Assembly (NCBI RefSeq): GCF_947498175.1
Contig: NZ_CANMJB010000005.1
Coordinates: forward strand, 62,001-126,000
DNA length: 64,000 nt
Source: an uncultured Algimonas sp.
Lineage (GTDB): Bacteria > Pseudomonadota > Alphaproteobacteria > Caulobacterales > Maricaulaceae
Direction of reading: 5' to 3'
The position numbers and the translations under genes are program-made. A model generated the notes under the pieces. It was not told the DNA's origin and searched no databases. It saw nothing but the letters and a program-made list of their open reading frames with translations. Shown here piece by piece: positions 25,063-34,951 of this stretch (positions within the stretch are counted from its first letter, which is position 1; each line of letters opens with the position of its first letter).

Positions 25063-28000
25063 ATGGAAAAGATCGTCGGATATGCCATCGATGCCTGGCG
25101 GGTGACGCTTGGCGTGATGCTCTTCATCGTCGTGGGCGGCCTGGTCGCGGTCAACCAGCTGCCGCTGGACGCCGAACCGGACATTCCCGTGCCCTTCGTC
25201 AATGTGCGCGTCGTGCTGCCCGGCGTGTCGCCCGACGACGCCGAACGCCTGCTAGTGCGCCCGCTGGAGACGGAGCTGAAGTCCATCGACGGGCTGAAGC
25301 AGATGGACGCGGTCGCGACCAACAATGCCGCCTATGTCATCCTGGAATTTACGCCGTCCTTCGATCAGGACCAGGCTGTGCTGGACGTGCAGGAAGCCGT
25401 GGACCGTGCCCGCGCCGAATTCCCCGAAGAGGCCAAGGAACCGGTCGTCGAGGAAATCGACACGTCGAGCACGCCGATCTTCGTCGTCAACCTGTTCGGC
25501 GACGTACCGGAACGCACCTTGCAGGACACGGCCAAGGAGCTGCAGCAGCGCATCGAGGGGATTCCGTCCATTCTGGGCGCGGACATATCCGGGGAACGCA
25601 CCGACGTGCTGGAAGCCGTTGTCGACCCGACCTTGCTGGAATCGGCGGGCATCACATTCGACGAACTCGCTGCTGCCGTATCCCGCAACAATCAACTCAT
25701 CACCGCCGGGTCGCTGGAAACGTCCAACGGACAGTTTAACGTCAAGCTGCCCGGCCTGATCGAGGATGCGGGCGATCTGGCCGAATTGGTCGTGCGTTCG
25801 GATGCGAGCGGTGCCGTGGTGCGCATGGACGACATTGCCGTCGTGCGCCGGACCTACAAGGACCCGCAAAGCTTCGCACGCTACAACAACAACAAGTCCG
25901 TCAGTTTGGAGATCAAGAAACGCACCGGCGAAAACATCCTGGAGACCATCACAGCCGTGCGCGGAGTCGTGGACGAATACAAAGCCAGCGAAGACTGGCC
26001 GGGGACGATCCAGGTCGAATACAGCCAGGACAAGTCGCGTTATATACTGGAAATGGTCCGCTCCCTGTCGAGCTCGATCATCAACGCCATCCTGCTGGTC
26101 TTCGTGGTCTGCCTGATCGCGCTGGGCCTGCGGTCCGCGCTGTTCGTCGGTTTCGCCATTCCAGGCAGTTTCCTGATCTCGCTCTTCATCATGTGGGTGC
26201 AGGGCGAGACGATCAACATGATGATCCTGTTCGGCCTGATCCTGTCGGTCGGCGTGCTGGTCGACAGCGCCATCGTCATCATCGAATATGCGGACCGCAA
26301 ACTGGCCGAAGGGCTCGGCGCGAAGGAGGCCTACAAGATGGCCGGCCAACGCATGTTCTGGCCGATCATCAGTTCGACCGCGACAACCTTGGCCGCCTTC
26401 GCGCCGCTGCTGTTCTGGGAAACGATCACCGGCAAGTTCATGGCCTATTTCCCGCTGACCATGATCTACGTGCTATCAGCTTCGGTCCTGATGGCGCTGA
26501 TCTTCCTGCCCACGATCGGGGCAGTGTTGGGCAATCTGCGAGAACGCCTGTTCAAAGGGCCGCCCAAGGACGTTTCAGACCAGGCTTTGGCATTGGCGGG
26601 CGAAGGCGGCGATCCTGCCAAGTTGACCGGCCTGACAGGCATCTATGTCCGTCTGGTGAAGTCGCTGATCCGGTTCCCGCTGCTCGTTCTCGGTGCGGTC
26701 ATCTTGCTTTGCGCCGTGATCACTTTCGCCTTCGGCCGGTCCATGGCCGGTCCGCCGCCCAAGCCGGTGGAATTCTTCACCCAGACCCCGTCCGACCAGG
26801 TCTATGCCTTCATCCGTGCGCGCGGCAATTCCACGCCCGAAGCCAAGCTGGACCTGGCGCTCGAAGTCGAACGCCGGATCACCGAGGCCCGGATCGAGGG
26901 CATTGAAGGCGTTTATGCCGTGGCCGGCGCGATTGGCGGCGGCGGGGCGCAGATGGACGGTCTGGCCGATGAACCGGGCGATGCCGTCGTGAAGGTCTTC
27001 TTCCAGCTGGAGGATTTCTCCGACCGCCGCGGCGTGATGGAAATCATCGAGGATATCCGCCTCGCCGTGGCCGACATGCCCGGCGTCATTCCCGAAGTGA
27101 CAGCCGCCGGCAATGGTCCGCCGATCGGCAAGGATATCGGGATCGAATTTTCCGGCCGCGACCGCCTGGCCGTCGCCGAGGCGACGCGTCTGGCGGAGAG
27201 CTATCTGCAGCAGATGAACGGCGTCATCGATATCGAGACCACCCTGCCCCTGCCCGGTGTCGAATGGCAGCTGGACGTGGACCGCGAAGAAACCGGCCGG
27301 CTTGGCCTGGACATCAACCGCATCGGCCAGACGGTCCAGTTCGTCACGGAAGGCGCGCTGGTCGGTTATTTTCGCCCGCTCGACAATGACGAGGAAGTCG
27401 ATATCCGCATCCGCCTGCCCGAAAGCGCGCGCGACATCCGCGCTCTCGACGAGCTTCGCATCCAGACACCCAGCGGCGCCATTCCGCTAGCGTCCGTCGT
27501 GGAGCGCACCGCCCGTCCGCGCGAGGACAGCATCACCCGCCGCAATCAGGCGGCCGTCTACGAGGTCAAAGCCAACACGGCCGACGGCTTCGCCCCGAAC
27601 GTGCAGGTCGAGGCGCTGCGCCAATGGCTGGACGACGAGGCCGTGTTGCCTGACGAAGTCGACTGGCGCTTCCTCGGGCAGCAGGAGGAGAACGCAGAGG
27701 CGGCCTCTTTCTTCATTGCTGCGTTGGCCGCGATCCTGTTCATGATGAGCGTGATCCTGCTGCTGCAGTTCAACAGCTTCTACCACGTATTCTTGACGCT
27801 TTCCGCAGTCATCCTATCTGTCTTCGGCGTGCTACTGGGCCTGACCTTCTATCCCTATGTTTCCATGGTGCTAACCCTGACCGGCGTGATCGCCCTGATG
27901 GGGATCGTCGTGAACAACAACATCGTTCTGATCGACACGTATCAGCGCTTGCTGGAACGTGGCTCCGACCCCGTGGATGCCGCCATTCGGACGGCGGCGC

Positions 28001-28293
28001 AGCGCTTGCGGCCTGTCGTGCTGACGACGGTCACGACCGTGGTCGGGCTGATGCCGCTGGTGATCGGTTTCGACGCCGACGTCACGACCGGCCGGTTCGA
28101 CCCCAGAGGGTCCGGCACGTCGGACATCTGGAAACCGCTCTCTTACGCGCTGGTCTGCGGTCTGTCCTTTGCGACCGTTCTGACCCTGTTCCTGACGCCG
28201 GTCCTGCTCTCCGCCCCCTATGTCTGGAGCGGAAGGATCAAACGCTGGAGACAGGGCAAGCGGAGTGACGCCGCCATGGTCCCGGCCGAATAG
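25063..28293 (+). CDS. RND efflux pump inner-membrane permease (HAE-1 like)
   Basis: A 1076-residue proton-driven pump with the twelve-helix AcrB layout and two large periplasmic loops. Helix 4 reads ILSVGVLVDSAIVIIEYADR: the usual Asp-Asp pair of proton relay residues is Asp-Ser here, a common variant in HAE-type pumps of alphaproteobacteria. Helix 10 region is GIVVNNNIVLIDTYQRL. A RPLETELKSIDGL-type porter start is present near the N-terminus. It is co-transcribed with the adaptor (5-bp gap). Likely drug, metal-chelate or lipid export; substrate not predictable. Confidence 0.93.
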   Translation: MEKIVGYAIDAWRVTLGVMLFIVVGGLVAVNQLPLDAEPDIPVPFVNVRVVLPGVSPDDAERLLVRPLETELKSIDGLKQMDAVATNNAAYVILEFTPSFDQDQAVLDVQEAVDRARAEFPEEAKEPVVEEIDTSSTPIFVVNLFGDVPERTLQDTAKELQQRIEGIPSILGADISGERTDVLEAVVDPTLLESAGITFDELAAAVSRNNQLITAGSLETSNGQFNVKLPGLIEDAGDLAELVVRSDASGAVVRMDDIAVVRRTYKDPQSFARYNNNKSVSLEIKKRTGENILETITAVRGVVDEYKASEDWPGTIQVEYSQDKSRYILEMVRSLSSSIINAILLVFVVCLIALGLRSALFVGFAIPGSFLISLFIMWVQGETINMMILFGLILSVGVLVDSAIVIIEYADRKLAEGLGAKEAYKMAGQRMFWPIISSTATTLAAFAPLLFWETITGKFMAYFPLTMIYVLSASVLMALIFLPTIGAVLGNLRERLFKGPPKDVSDQALALAGEGGDPAKLTGLTGIYVRLVKSLIRFPLLVLGAVILLCAVITFAFGRSMAGPPPKPVEFFTQTPSDQVYAFIRARGNSTPEAKLDLALEVERRITEARIEGIEGVYAVAGAIGGGGAQMDGLADEPGDAVVKVFFQLEDFSDRRGVMEIIEDIRLAVADMPGVIPEVTAAGNGPPIGKDIGIEFSGRDRLAVAEATRLAESYLQQMNGVIDIETTLPLPGVEWQLDVDREETGRLGLDINRIGQTVQFVTEGALVGYFRPLDNDEEVDIRIRLPESARDIRALDELRIQTPSGAIPLASVVERTARPREDSITRRNQAAVYEVKANTADGFAPNVQVEALRQWLDDEAVLPDEVDWRFLGQQEENAEAASFFIAALAAILFMMSVILLLQFNSFYHVFLTLSAVILSVFGVLLGLTFYPYVSMVLTLTGVIALMGIVVNNNIVLIDTYQRLLERGSDPVDAAIRTAAQRLRPVVLTTVTTVVGLMPLVIGFDADVTTGRFDPRGSGTSDIWKPLSYALVCGLSFATVLTLFLTPVLLSAPYVWSGRIKRWRQGKRSDAAMVPAE

Positions 28294-28302
28294 CACCCCG
28301 GC

Positions 28303-29244
28303 CTATTCAGACGTTCGTTCGGGCGAGAAGATCACCGTGCTCTGCGTGCCTCCGCCGACGAGTGACCGGCGGATCTGCCAGCGGTCATCCGAAAACGACA
28401 CCGATAACGCCCCATCGTCCGAATCCGTAGCCGGCAAGGGCGGCAACCGTTCGAACGAGACGGATAGAACCGGATTGTCCGCATCGCCCAGCAAAAGCTC
28501 CGCACGGACTTCATAGGTGCCCAGCGGCATGACGGAGCTGGCGATATAGGTCCACCGTCCGTCCGCACCGACGCGCGTTTCCCCGATCGCCGCATCGGAT
28601 GCGTAAAGCCTGACCCGCCCCGCCCGCTCCGACAGGCCGGAAAAGATCACCCCTCCCGCATCGTCATAGTCGACAGCGCCGATCGACAAGGGTCCAGCTG
28701 CGGGGAGTCCGCCAAAAGGACTGCTGACGATCATGGTTGGAGCACCGGGCGCGCCGACCATGATCAGCGCCCGCGCCGGTTCATTCTCGCCGACCATCGG
28801 GGCCGGGTTCTGGATGCGGAAAATGGTTTCGACGCCCCGGATGCGGGTAACGCCCGCAGCCTCCGGCTCCAACGGATCGGTTGGGCCCATATCGGACATG
28901 ACGGCTTCGACAGCCATGCCCGGTCCCGATATGTCGATCATGGCCGACCAGACACCTTGCGGGGTCGTCCGCACTTGCGATATCGGCTCGCCCCGGTCCT
29001 GCAGGGCGATGGTCGACCCGGGTTCGGCGACACCGGAGAGCCGCAACATCGCTTGGCCATTGGCCCGCGTTTCCGAAACCTGGGTGAAGGTCACTGGCGT
29101 CAGCGAGGCCGCGACGGACTCCCCGTCCGGATCGTCCTCCGCATCCGACGCCGACAGCCGTCCGCTCAGACTGGCGCCGGCGAACATGAGCAGGGCCAAA
29201 GCCAGACCCCCGCCGATCATTCCTGCGATGCGTGTTCGTTTCAT
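28303..29244 (-). CDS. Secreted or membrane-anchored Ig-like domain protein
   Basis: A 313-residue protein with an N-terminal signal anchor (RTRIAGMIGGGLALALLMFAGASL). The rest is beta-rich with repeat-like Ig strands: LRLSGVAEPGSTIALQDRG, then QGVWSAMIDI, later AGRVRLYASDAAIGETRVG and DGRWTYIASSVMPLGTYEVR. Such GxAEPGsxV...W units occur in bacterial Ig-like domains of LysM-associated envelope proteins, but no LysM is present here. Start at 29244, with GGG six bases upstream; ATG 29250 is an alternative. The gene is convergent with the RND permease and divergent from the LOG-family gene. Confidence 0.65.
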   Translation of the reverse strand: MKRTRIAGMIGGGLALALLMFAGASLSGRLSASDAEDDPDGESVAASLTPVTFTQVSETRANGQAMLRLSGVAEPGSTIALQDRGEPISQVRTTPQGVWSAMIDISGPGMAVEAVMSDMGPTDPLEPEAAGVTRIRGVETIFRIQNPAPMVGENEPARALIMVGAPGAPTMIVSSPFGGLPAAGPLSIGAVDYDDAGGVIFSGLSERAGRVRLYASDAAIGETRVGADGRWTYIASSVMPLGTYEVRAELLLGDADNPVLSVSFERLPPLPATDSDDGALSVSFSDDRWQIRRSLVGGGTQSTVIFSPERTSE

Positions 29245-29365
29245 CTGCATCCCTGCGCAATTGGCTCTTGGCTCCGCGCCAACATCCTTTAGGGACGCTG
29301 ACGGTCTGCGTCGCATGCACGAGCAATGCCTGCGAGCGGCCACAAAGATAAGCGGAGATGACAGA

Positions 29366-30010
29366 ATGGCCAAGGCTTCCCTGACGCTTGCCCCGACGCT
29401 CGCCCCGACGCTCGATTGCGTGGCCGTATTCTGCGGATCGTCGCCAGGCCGCGATCCGCGCCACCTGGCGCTCGCCAAGGCTCTCGGCAATGCGATCGCA
29501 GAGCGTGGATTGCGGCTCGTTTACGGCGGCGGCGGGCTCGGCCTGATGGGCGCAGTGGCCCGGGCCGCCCACGCGAACGGCGCCCCCGTACTGGGTATCA
29601 TTCCGGACGTGTTGCGCGAGGCGGAAGCGTTGCTGCCAAACATCGAACACGACATCGTGCCCGATATGCACACACGCAAGATCAGGATGTATGCCAAAGC
29701 GGACGCCTTCATCATTCTGCCGGGCGGCATCGGCACTCTTGAAGAGGCCGTGGAAGTCCTGTCTTGGCAGCGGCTCAACCTGCACGAAAAGCCGATCCTC
29801 TTCCTGTCGGACGCCGGCTATTGGGACGGCTTGGTCCGCGAGTTCCGCAACATCATCGATGAAGGCTTCGCCGCACCGCAAATGGCCGACGACATCCTGC
29901 AGGCGACCAAGGTCGATCAGGCCTTCGAACTCATCGCCGAGCGGATCGCCAACCCTCTGGCCCGCCAACCTCTGACGCTGCGCGATGTAAGTGTCGAAGA
30001 CCTCGCCTAA
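29366..30010 (+). CDS. LOG family protein (TIGR00730 Rossmann-fold nucleotide hydrolase)
   Basis: A 214-residue Rossmann-fold enzyme with the family signature PGGIGTLEE and the nucleotide-binding segment GSSPGRDPRHLALAKALG. Family members cleave the N-glycosidic bond of cytokinin ribotides or AMP. GGG at GGGGLGLMG and Arg/Lys in HTRKIRMYAKADAF complete the active site. The start at 29366 has GGAG eight bases upstream. The N-terminus contains a perfect 12-bp tandem duplication (29390-29413) encoding LAPTLAPTL, so the first residues may not be conserved. Confidence 0.9.
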   Translation: MAKASLTLAPTLAPTLDCVAVFCGSSPGRDPRHLALAKALGNAIAERGLRLVYGGGGLGLMGAVARAAHANGAPVLGIIPDVLREAEALLPNIEHDIVPDMHTRKIRMYAKADAFIILPGGIGTLEEAVEVLSWQRLNLHEKPILFLSDAGYWDGLVREFRNIIDEGFAAPQMADDILQATKVDQAFELIAERIANPLARQPLTLRDVSVEDLA

Positions 30011-30172
30011 CGCCTTGTTTACCGGATTGACCGATCACGGCTTCGTTGACCGGTGGTGCCTGGACCCGTTAGGCCGGGACCGATACGCATCGCGCGACGG
30101 AAGATCGGATGCTTTCGCTTGGGACGCTCCGCGATATTCGAAGATACGGCCCGCAGGCAGCGGGTTCGGAAT

Positions 30173-32269
30173 GTGGGGACGCGCTTGACCGACCGGATCG
30201 CAATCATGGCCGTGGCCGCGCTTTGCCTGCACGGCCCTCACGCATTCGCTCAGCAGGAAGTCGCCGCCGCTTCCGCCGACAGCCCGGATCGTCAGACCAA
30301 GCTGGAAAGCTACACTTCCGACTTTTTCACGCAATTTCAGCCACAAACCGCGCTGGACATGGTGGACCGGATTCCGGGTTTCACTTTGCGGAGCGGTGCT
30401 TCGGAACGCGGCTTCGGCGATGCCGACACGAATTTCCTGATCAATGGCCGCCGCCCGTCCACCAAGAGCCAGAGCGCGCAGGACATCCTGTCGCGCATAC
30501 CGTTCGATACGGTCAAACGCATCGAGATGCTGGACGGCGACGCGCTCGACATTCCAGGCTTGTCGGGACAGGTCGTCAACATCGTCGCTCGCGCCGTTGA
30601 TCTGTCTGGACAATGGCGCTATGCCGCCCGTTTCGAGCACGGCACGGAGCCGCAATTGCTGGAAGGCGAAGTGACGCTGGCGAGCACACGCGGCGATGTT
30701 GGCTTTTCCCTAGCGCTGGAGTCCGGACAGTTCCTGCGCACCGAGGACAGCGAGGAGCAGTTCTTCGACGGGGCGGGTGGCGTGCTCGAGGATCGCATCG
30801 AAGATATCTATATCCGCAACGGCGGACCCAGTGCCGCCGCAACTCTGACCTGGACGCCGGAGGACGGATGGTTCGCCGGTCATGTCGCCAACATCAATCT
30901 CTCCGGCGAAATCGAAAATGACAATAGCGGGGTCCGCGAGATCTTCGTCGCGCGCGGTCCGGGCCGGATTTCAGGCGATAGTTTCGCCGATAACGGATCG
31001 GATGAATTCGAGGTCGAGGTCGGGGCCGACTACGCCTTCCCGCTAAACGTCTTCGGGCTGGATGGGCAGCTGAAATTGATCGGTCTGAACCGGATCGAAG
31101 ACGAAAATGCGGAGACGGTCTTCGTCAACGCCTTGTCGGGTCAAGGCGCGGTCCGTACGGCTTTCGCCGAAGATGTGAAAGAGGGCGAGACCATCGCTCG
31201 CACGGAATACGGTTTCGCCGTCGGACAATCCCATGATGTTCAGTTGGCTCTGGAATATGCCTTCAACTTCCTGGAGTCGGACACGCGTTTCGAGAACAAT
31301 TTCGTCGCGCCTTTGCTGGATGAGGTCCGCGTCGAGGAGGATCGTGTCAATGCCCGCATCACCGATAGCTGGCAAGTCGGGCCGGACCTGTCCGTTCAAG
31401 CCTCCGTCGGCGCGGAATATTCCAGCCTGCAAGTCGTCGATCCGCGTAGCCAGGCCCGTACCTTCTTCAGGCCCAAAGGCTTGGCCGCGGTCAGCTACAA
31501 GCTCTCGAACCGCTATGCCGTGCGTGCCCGCGCCGAACGCAGCGTCGGACAACTCAATTTCGGAACGTTCGTGTCGGACCGCAGCCTGGCCGACGATGTC
31601 GTCACGGGCGGAAATGCGCAGATAAAACCGTCGCAAAGCTGGGACTTGTCGGTGGAATTCGAACGCACCGATGACAGGCTTCTCTCGGGACGGCTCCGCC
31701 CCTATCTGGAACTGATCGAGGATCCGATCGACCGTGTGTTGCTCGGCACTGGCGTCGAAGGGCCGGGCAATCTGGACAGCGCCAAGCGATACGGCATCGA
31801 AGCGAATGCAACACTCCTGTTCGATACGATCGGCGCACCGGGTCTTCGGTTCGAACTGTCGGGAGGCGTCGGTGACTCCGAGATCGAGGACCCTTTGACC
31901 GGCGAGGTCCGTCAGCTGAACAATAACGAGGAGTACAGCTACAATCTGTTCGCCCGCTACGACCGGCCCGGGTGGGACATCGCTCTGTTCGGGCGGGTCC
32001 GGAACGATGAGTCCAGCCCCTTCTTCCGCCTGGACGAAATCCGCATCATCGATGTCGAACGGCCTTTCCTGACGCTGGGCCTGCTCCACAAGGACTTTTT
32101 CGGCATGCAGCTGGAAGTGACCGGCACCAACCTGCTGGATAGTTCGGTCATCCGCGAACGGCAGCGTTTCCAGACCGGCGACCGCCGTCTCGGTCCGCTG
32201 ACCTTCGTGGAGCGGTTCGACCGGCAACGCGGACCCCGTCTTTCGCTAGTCCTGACGGATACGTTCTAG
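30173..32269 (+). CDS. TonB-dependent receptor-like outer-membrane protein
   Basis: About 698 residues with a signal peptide (IAIMAVAALCLHGPHAFAQQ), a short plug domain (LDMVDRIPGFTLRSGASERG, FLINGRRPSTKSQSAQDILS, IPFDTVKRIEMLDG) and a beta-barrel ending in LSLVLTDTF, whose terminal Phe is the barrel-assembly signal. No clear TonB box or DEIIVTA-type leader precedes the plug. The start is uncertain: the GTG at 30173 gives a basic n-region to the signal, while the ATG at 30206 would remove it, and the frame remains open back to 30053. No transport partner is encoded beside it. Confidence 0.8.
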   Translation: MGTRLTDRIAIMAVAALCLHGPHAFAQQEVAAASADSPDRQTKLESYTSDFFTQFQPQTALDMVDRIPGFTLRSGASERGFGDADTNFLINGRRPSTKSQSAQDILSRIPFDTVKRIEMLDGDALDIPGLSGQVVNIVARAVDLSGQWRYAARFEHGTEPQLLEGEVTLASTRGDVGFSLALESGQFLRTEDSEEQFFDGAGGVLEDRIEDIYIRNGGPSAAATLTWTPEDGWFAGHVANINLSGEIENDNSGVREIFVARGPGRISGDSFADNGSDEFEVEVGADYAFPLNVFGLDGQLKLIGLNRIEDENAETVFVNALSGQGAVRTAFAEDVKEGETIARTEYGFAVGQSHDVQLALEYAFNFLESDTRFENNFVAPLLDEVRVEEDRVNARITDSWQVGPDLSVQASVGAEYSSLQVVDPRSQARTFFRPKGLAAVSYKLSNRYAVRARAERSVGQLNFGTFVSDRSLADDVVTGGNAQIKPSQSWDLSVEFERTDDRLLSGRLRPYLELIEDPIDRVLLGTGVEGPGNLDSAKRYGIEANATLLFDTIGAPGLRFELSGGVGDSEIEDPLTGEVRQLNNNEEYSYNLFARYDRPGWDIALFGRVRNDESSPFFRLDEIRIIDVERPFLTLGLLHKDFFGMQLEVTGTNLLDSSVIRERQRFQTGDRRLGPLTFVERFDRQRGPRLSLVLTDTF

Positions 32270-32277
32270 ATCGGTCT

Positions 32278-32868
32278 TCAGTCGCTGCGAAGGCGCGAGT
32301 AGACCACGTGGTCGGCCCATTGCCCGTTGATGCGCAACAAGCCTCGGGCTGTGCCTTCATGAGCGAAACCGTTGGCTTCCAGCACCCGGATGGAGGCCGC
32401 ATTGTCCGGCTGGACGGCGGCTTCGATGCGGTGAAGCGCCAGCGTGTCGAAGGCGAACGCGCTCAGGGCTTTCACCGCCGCCCGCGCATAGCCGCGATTG
32501 ATGTGCGCGCGCGACACCCAATAGCCGAGCTTGGCGGATTGCGCCGCTGCGCGTTCGACGTGTGTCAGGTTCGCCGCGCCGATCAGCGCCTGCGTGTCGG
32601 ACCGCACGATGTGGAACGGATAGGCCCGGTCTGACGCGACCAGCTTCTTGAACCGCGACAGGCGCAGGCGGTAGCTCGCCCGAGACAGATGGCCATCCAG
32701 CCATTCCGGCTCCCACGGACGCAGATAATCCGCATCGCGGCGCCTGATTTCGGCCCAGGTTTCAAAATCCGACCAGCGCGGATGGCGCAGAAGCAACATC
32801 GCCCCTGCGCCAGGCACGGCGATCTCGGTGGCGGTCGTGACGCGGCGCGACGGCTGGATCAGCGCCAC
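32278..32868 (-). CDS. GNAT N-acetyltransferase of the RimJ type
   Basis: A 196-residue acetyltransferase: LLLRHPRWSDFETWAEIRRR, DYLRPWEPEWLDG, LGYWVSRAHINRGYARAAVK with the acetyl-CoA-binding R-G-x-x-G/A loop, and LHRIEAAVQPDNAASIRVLE with the terminal GFAHEG of RimJ/RimL. Family members acetylate ribosomal-protein N-termini or small amines. The GTG at 32868 is chosen as start; it overlaps the SURF1 gene by ten bases. Last gene of the cytochrome oxidase operon. Confidence 0.9.
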   Translation of the reverse strand: MALIQPSRRVTTATEIAVPGAGAMLLLRHPRWSDFETWAEIRRRDADYLRPWEPEWLDGHLSRASYRLRLSRFKKLVASDRAYPFHIVRSDTQALIGAANLTHVERAAAQSAKLGYWVSRAHINRGYARAAVKALSAFAFDTLALHRIEAAVQPDNAASIRVLEANGFAHEGTARGLLRINGQWADHVVYSRLRSD

Positions 32869-33551
32869 GACAGGCGTCCGGCCCGGTGGTGCAACATGGC
32901 GTAGATCACCAGCAGGATGATCGCGAACGACCACCAGGTCAGCATGTAGCTGACATGATTGTTCGCGATCTCGGGGCGGCGGACCGGCAAGGCGGCCGCG
33001 TCGGTCACGACGGGATCGAGTTCGACATAAAGGTCCGTTCCAGCCATCCAAGCGCCATCCGGATTGACGGCGAACCAGCGATTGAGCGCCGGGCTATGGT
33101 CCGGCCCGATCCATTCGGCGATCCCCCCCATCGGATGGATGCGGCGGACATATCCCGCGCGCGAGCCTGTCATGGCCGGCAATCCGACCGTGTCCTTTTC
33201 GTGGTCGTCAAAGGTGCGAAAGCCCACCAGCGCCTCTGTTCCGTCCGCGACTACTCGACGGAATGGCCGCCACTGGATCGAACCTAGCGGTTCATAGACA
33301 TGCCAGGCCGGGCCGACGGCTTCGCCTTCGATCCGGATGCGGCGGAAATCGACCGGGGCTTCCAGCGGCAGAGCGTCGAGCGACGCGATCCCGTCCAGCG
33401 GCGGGGCGGTCACGGCGGCTTCGATCTCCGCCAGTACGCCGGTCTTCCATTGCCAGCGATGATATTGCCAGATGCCCAGCCCGATCAGAATCGGCAGGCA
33501 GAACAGCACTGCACTTGTCAGTCCGGGCATGGGGCGGAAACGCAACGCCAT
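32859..33551 (-). CDS. SURF1 family cytochrome oxidase assembly protein
   Basis: A 230-residue inner-membrane protein with two membrane helices near the ends (LTSAVLFCLPILIGLGIWQYHRW and SYMLTWWSFAIILLVIYAML). Typical SURF1 features are LGIWQYHRWQWK near the N-terminus and NNHVSYMLTWWSFA near the C-terminus. SURF1 delivers heme a to subunit I of aa3 oxidase. The start at 33551 follows the DUF983 stop by one base. The gene sits in the conserved oxidase assembly order. Confidence 0.92.
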   Translation of the reverse strand: MALRFRPMPGLTSAVLFCLPILIGLGIWQYHRWQWKTGVLAEIEAAVTAPPLDGIASLDALPLEAPVDFRRIRIEGEAVGPAWHVYEPLGSIQWRPFRRVVADGTEALVGFRTFDDHEKDTVGLPAMTGSRAGYVRRIHPMGGIAEWIGPDHSPALNRWFAVNPDGAWMAGTDLYVELDPVVTDAAALPVRRPEIANNHVSYMLTWWSFAIILLVIYAMLHHRAGRLSWR

Positions 33552-33552
33552 A

Positions 33553-33888
33553 TCAGCTCTTGCCTTGGAAACGCTGTTCCCGCGCCGCCCGCCGCCATTG
33601 CTGGGTGAACATCGCGCCGCGCAGCCACCGCAACAGCAGCACGGACACGACCACGATGACCGGAATGAAAATGCCGAGCGACAGCCAACTCGGCCATCCT
33701 GCAACGACGCTCAGCAGGACCGGCAACGGCACAATGAAAATGCCGACGATGAAGATGACAAAAATGGCCGGGCCGTCGCCCGTATCTTCAAGACGGCTGA
33801 AATCGGCGCCGCAAGCTTCGCAGCGGTCTCGGAACTTCAATACTCCAGCGAAAAGGCGCCCGCGGCCGCAGACTGGACAGCGGGCCAC
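33553..33888 (-). CDS. DUF983 family membrane protein
   Basis: A 111-residue protein with an N-terminal zinc-ribbon-like motif (CPVCGRGRLF ... RCEACGADF) and two membrane helices (FVIFIVGIFIVPLPVLLSVVAG; LGIFIPVIVVVSVLLLRWLR). DUF983 genes regularly lie between the oxidase subunit III gene and SURF1 in alphaproteobacteria, as here, so a role in oxidase biogenesis is inferred. Spacing to both neighbours is a few bases. Confidence 0.9.
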   Translation of the reverse strand: MARCPVCGRGRLFAGVLKFRDRCEACGADFSRLEDTGDGPAIFVIFIVGIFIVPLPVLLSVVAGWPSWLSLGIFIPVIVVVSVLLLRWLRGAMFTQQWRRAAREQRFQGKS

Positions 33889-33894
33889 CGTCCG

Positions 33895-34836
33895 TTAGAC
33901 GAAGGCGACGTAGATGAAGGCGAAGAGGAATAGCCAGACCACGTCCACGAAGTGCCAATACCAAGCGGCGGCTTCGAGGCCGAAATGCTTCTCAGGACTC
34001 ATGCCGCCATTCATCAGGCGCGCCCACATGGCGAACAGGAAGATTGCGCCGATCAGGACGTGCAAACCGTGAAAGCCCGTCGCCATGAAGAAAGCGGAGC
34101 CGTACACGTTGGTCGAGAGCCAGAAGGTCCCGTTCATGCCGTCTTCCAGACGGTAATGGAACAAGTGCGTGTATTCGTAGGCCATGACGGCCAGGAACAG
34201 CACGCCGAGCGCCACGGTCAGGCCGATGCCCCACTTGGCGCCTTTGCGGTCGCCATGGACGAGCGCGTGGTGGCCCCAGGTCACGGTCGTCCCGGACAGA
34301 AGCAGGATCAGCGTGTTCATCAGCGGCAGATGCCACGGATCGACTGTCTCGATGGAGGGCGGCGGCCAGGAGGCATAGCTTTCGGGGTTTTCGAGAATGT
34401 CGGGGTTCCAGCCGGCACGGAACTTATGGAACAGGCCGAGCTCGAAGAACATCCAGAACCAGCCGACGAAGAACATGGCTTCCTGCATGATGAACATGAT
34501 CATGCCGTAGCGCAGGCCCAGATCGATGACGGGCGTGTGTTCGCCGCGCGCGCTCTCGGCGGCGACGTCGCGCCACCAGCCATACATGACATAGGCCGCC
34601 ATCAGCGTGCCGATCAGCAGGATGATCCAGCCGCCGCCGGAGCCGTCGCGGCCCTGGATCGTGTCCAGACCGCGCGCGAAGAAGAATTCCATCATCGCGC
34701 CGTCGCCGCTGCGCGGCACAAGTCCGGTGAAGAACACCACCATGCCCAGGCCCCAGACCAGGGCGGCGATCCCGGCGAAGAAGGGCCAGGGGCTGGGCGG
34801 AAGGATGTGATAGTCGTGTTCGACGGCACCGGCCAT
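33895..34836 (-). CDS. ctaE: Cytochrome c oxidase subunit III
   Basis: A 313-residue subunit with seven membrane helices. Conserved stretches include HILPPSPWPFFAGI, EAMFFVGWFWMFFE with the lipid/proton-entry Glu, ATGFHGLHVLIGAIFL and AAWYWHFVDVVWLFLFAFIY at the C-terminus. The start at 34836 (MAGAVEHDYH) is the family position; the ten upstream codons are not. Part of the ctaC-D-B-x-G-E operon on the minus strand. Confidence 0.96.
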   Translation of the reverse strand: MAGAVEHDYHILPPSPWPFFAGIAALVWGLGMVVFFTGLVPRSGDGAMMEFFFARGLDTIQGRDGSGGGWIILLIGTLMAAYVMYGWWRDVAAESARGEHTPVIDLGLRYGMIMFIMQEAMFFVGWFWMFFELGLFHKFRAGWNPDILENPESYASWPPPSIETVDPWHLPLMNTLILLLSGTTVTWGHHALVHGDRKGAKWGIGLTVALGVLFLAVMAYEYTHLFHYRLEDGMNGTFWLSTNVYGSAFFMATGFHGLHVLIGAIFLFAMWARLMNGGMSPEKHFGLEAAAWYWHFVDVVWLFLFAFIYVAFV

Positions 34837-34951
34837 GAGCGGTATTTCCTCAGGGGGTCCGCGCACGGAGCGGCGGACGGATTCTTATCTCAGCCGCCTA
34901 TACCGTCGGCCTTGCCGCTTCGCAACAGCGCGGGCGGCGGCGGGTCGCGTT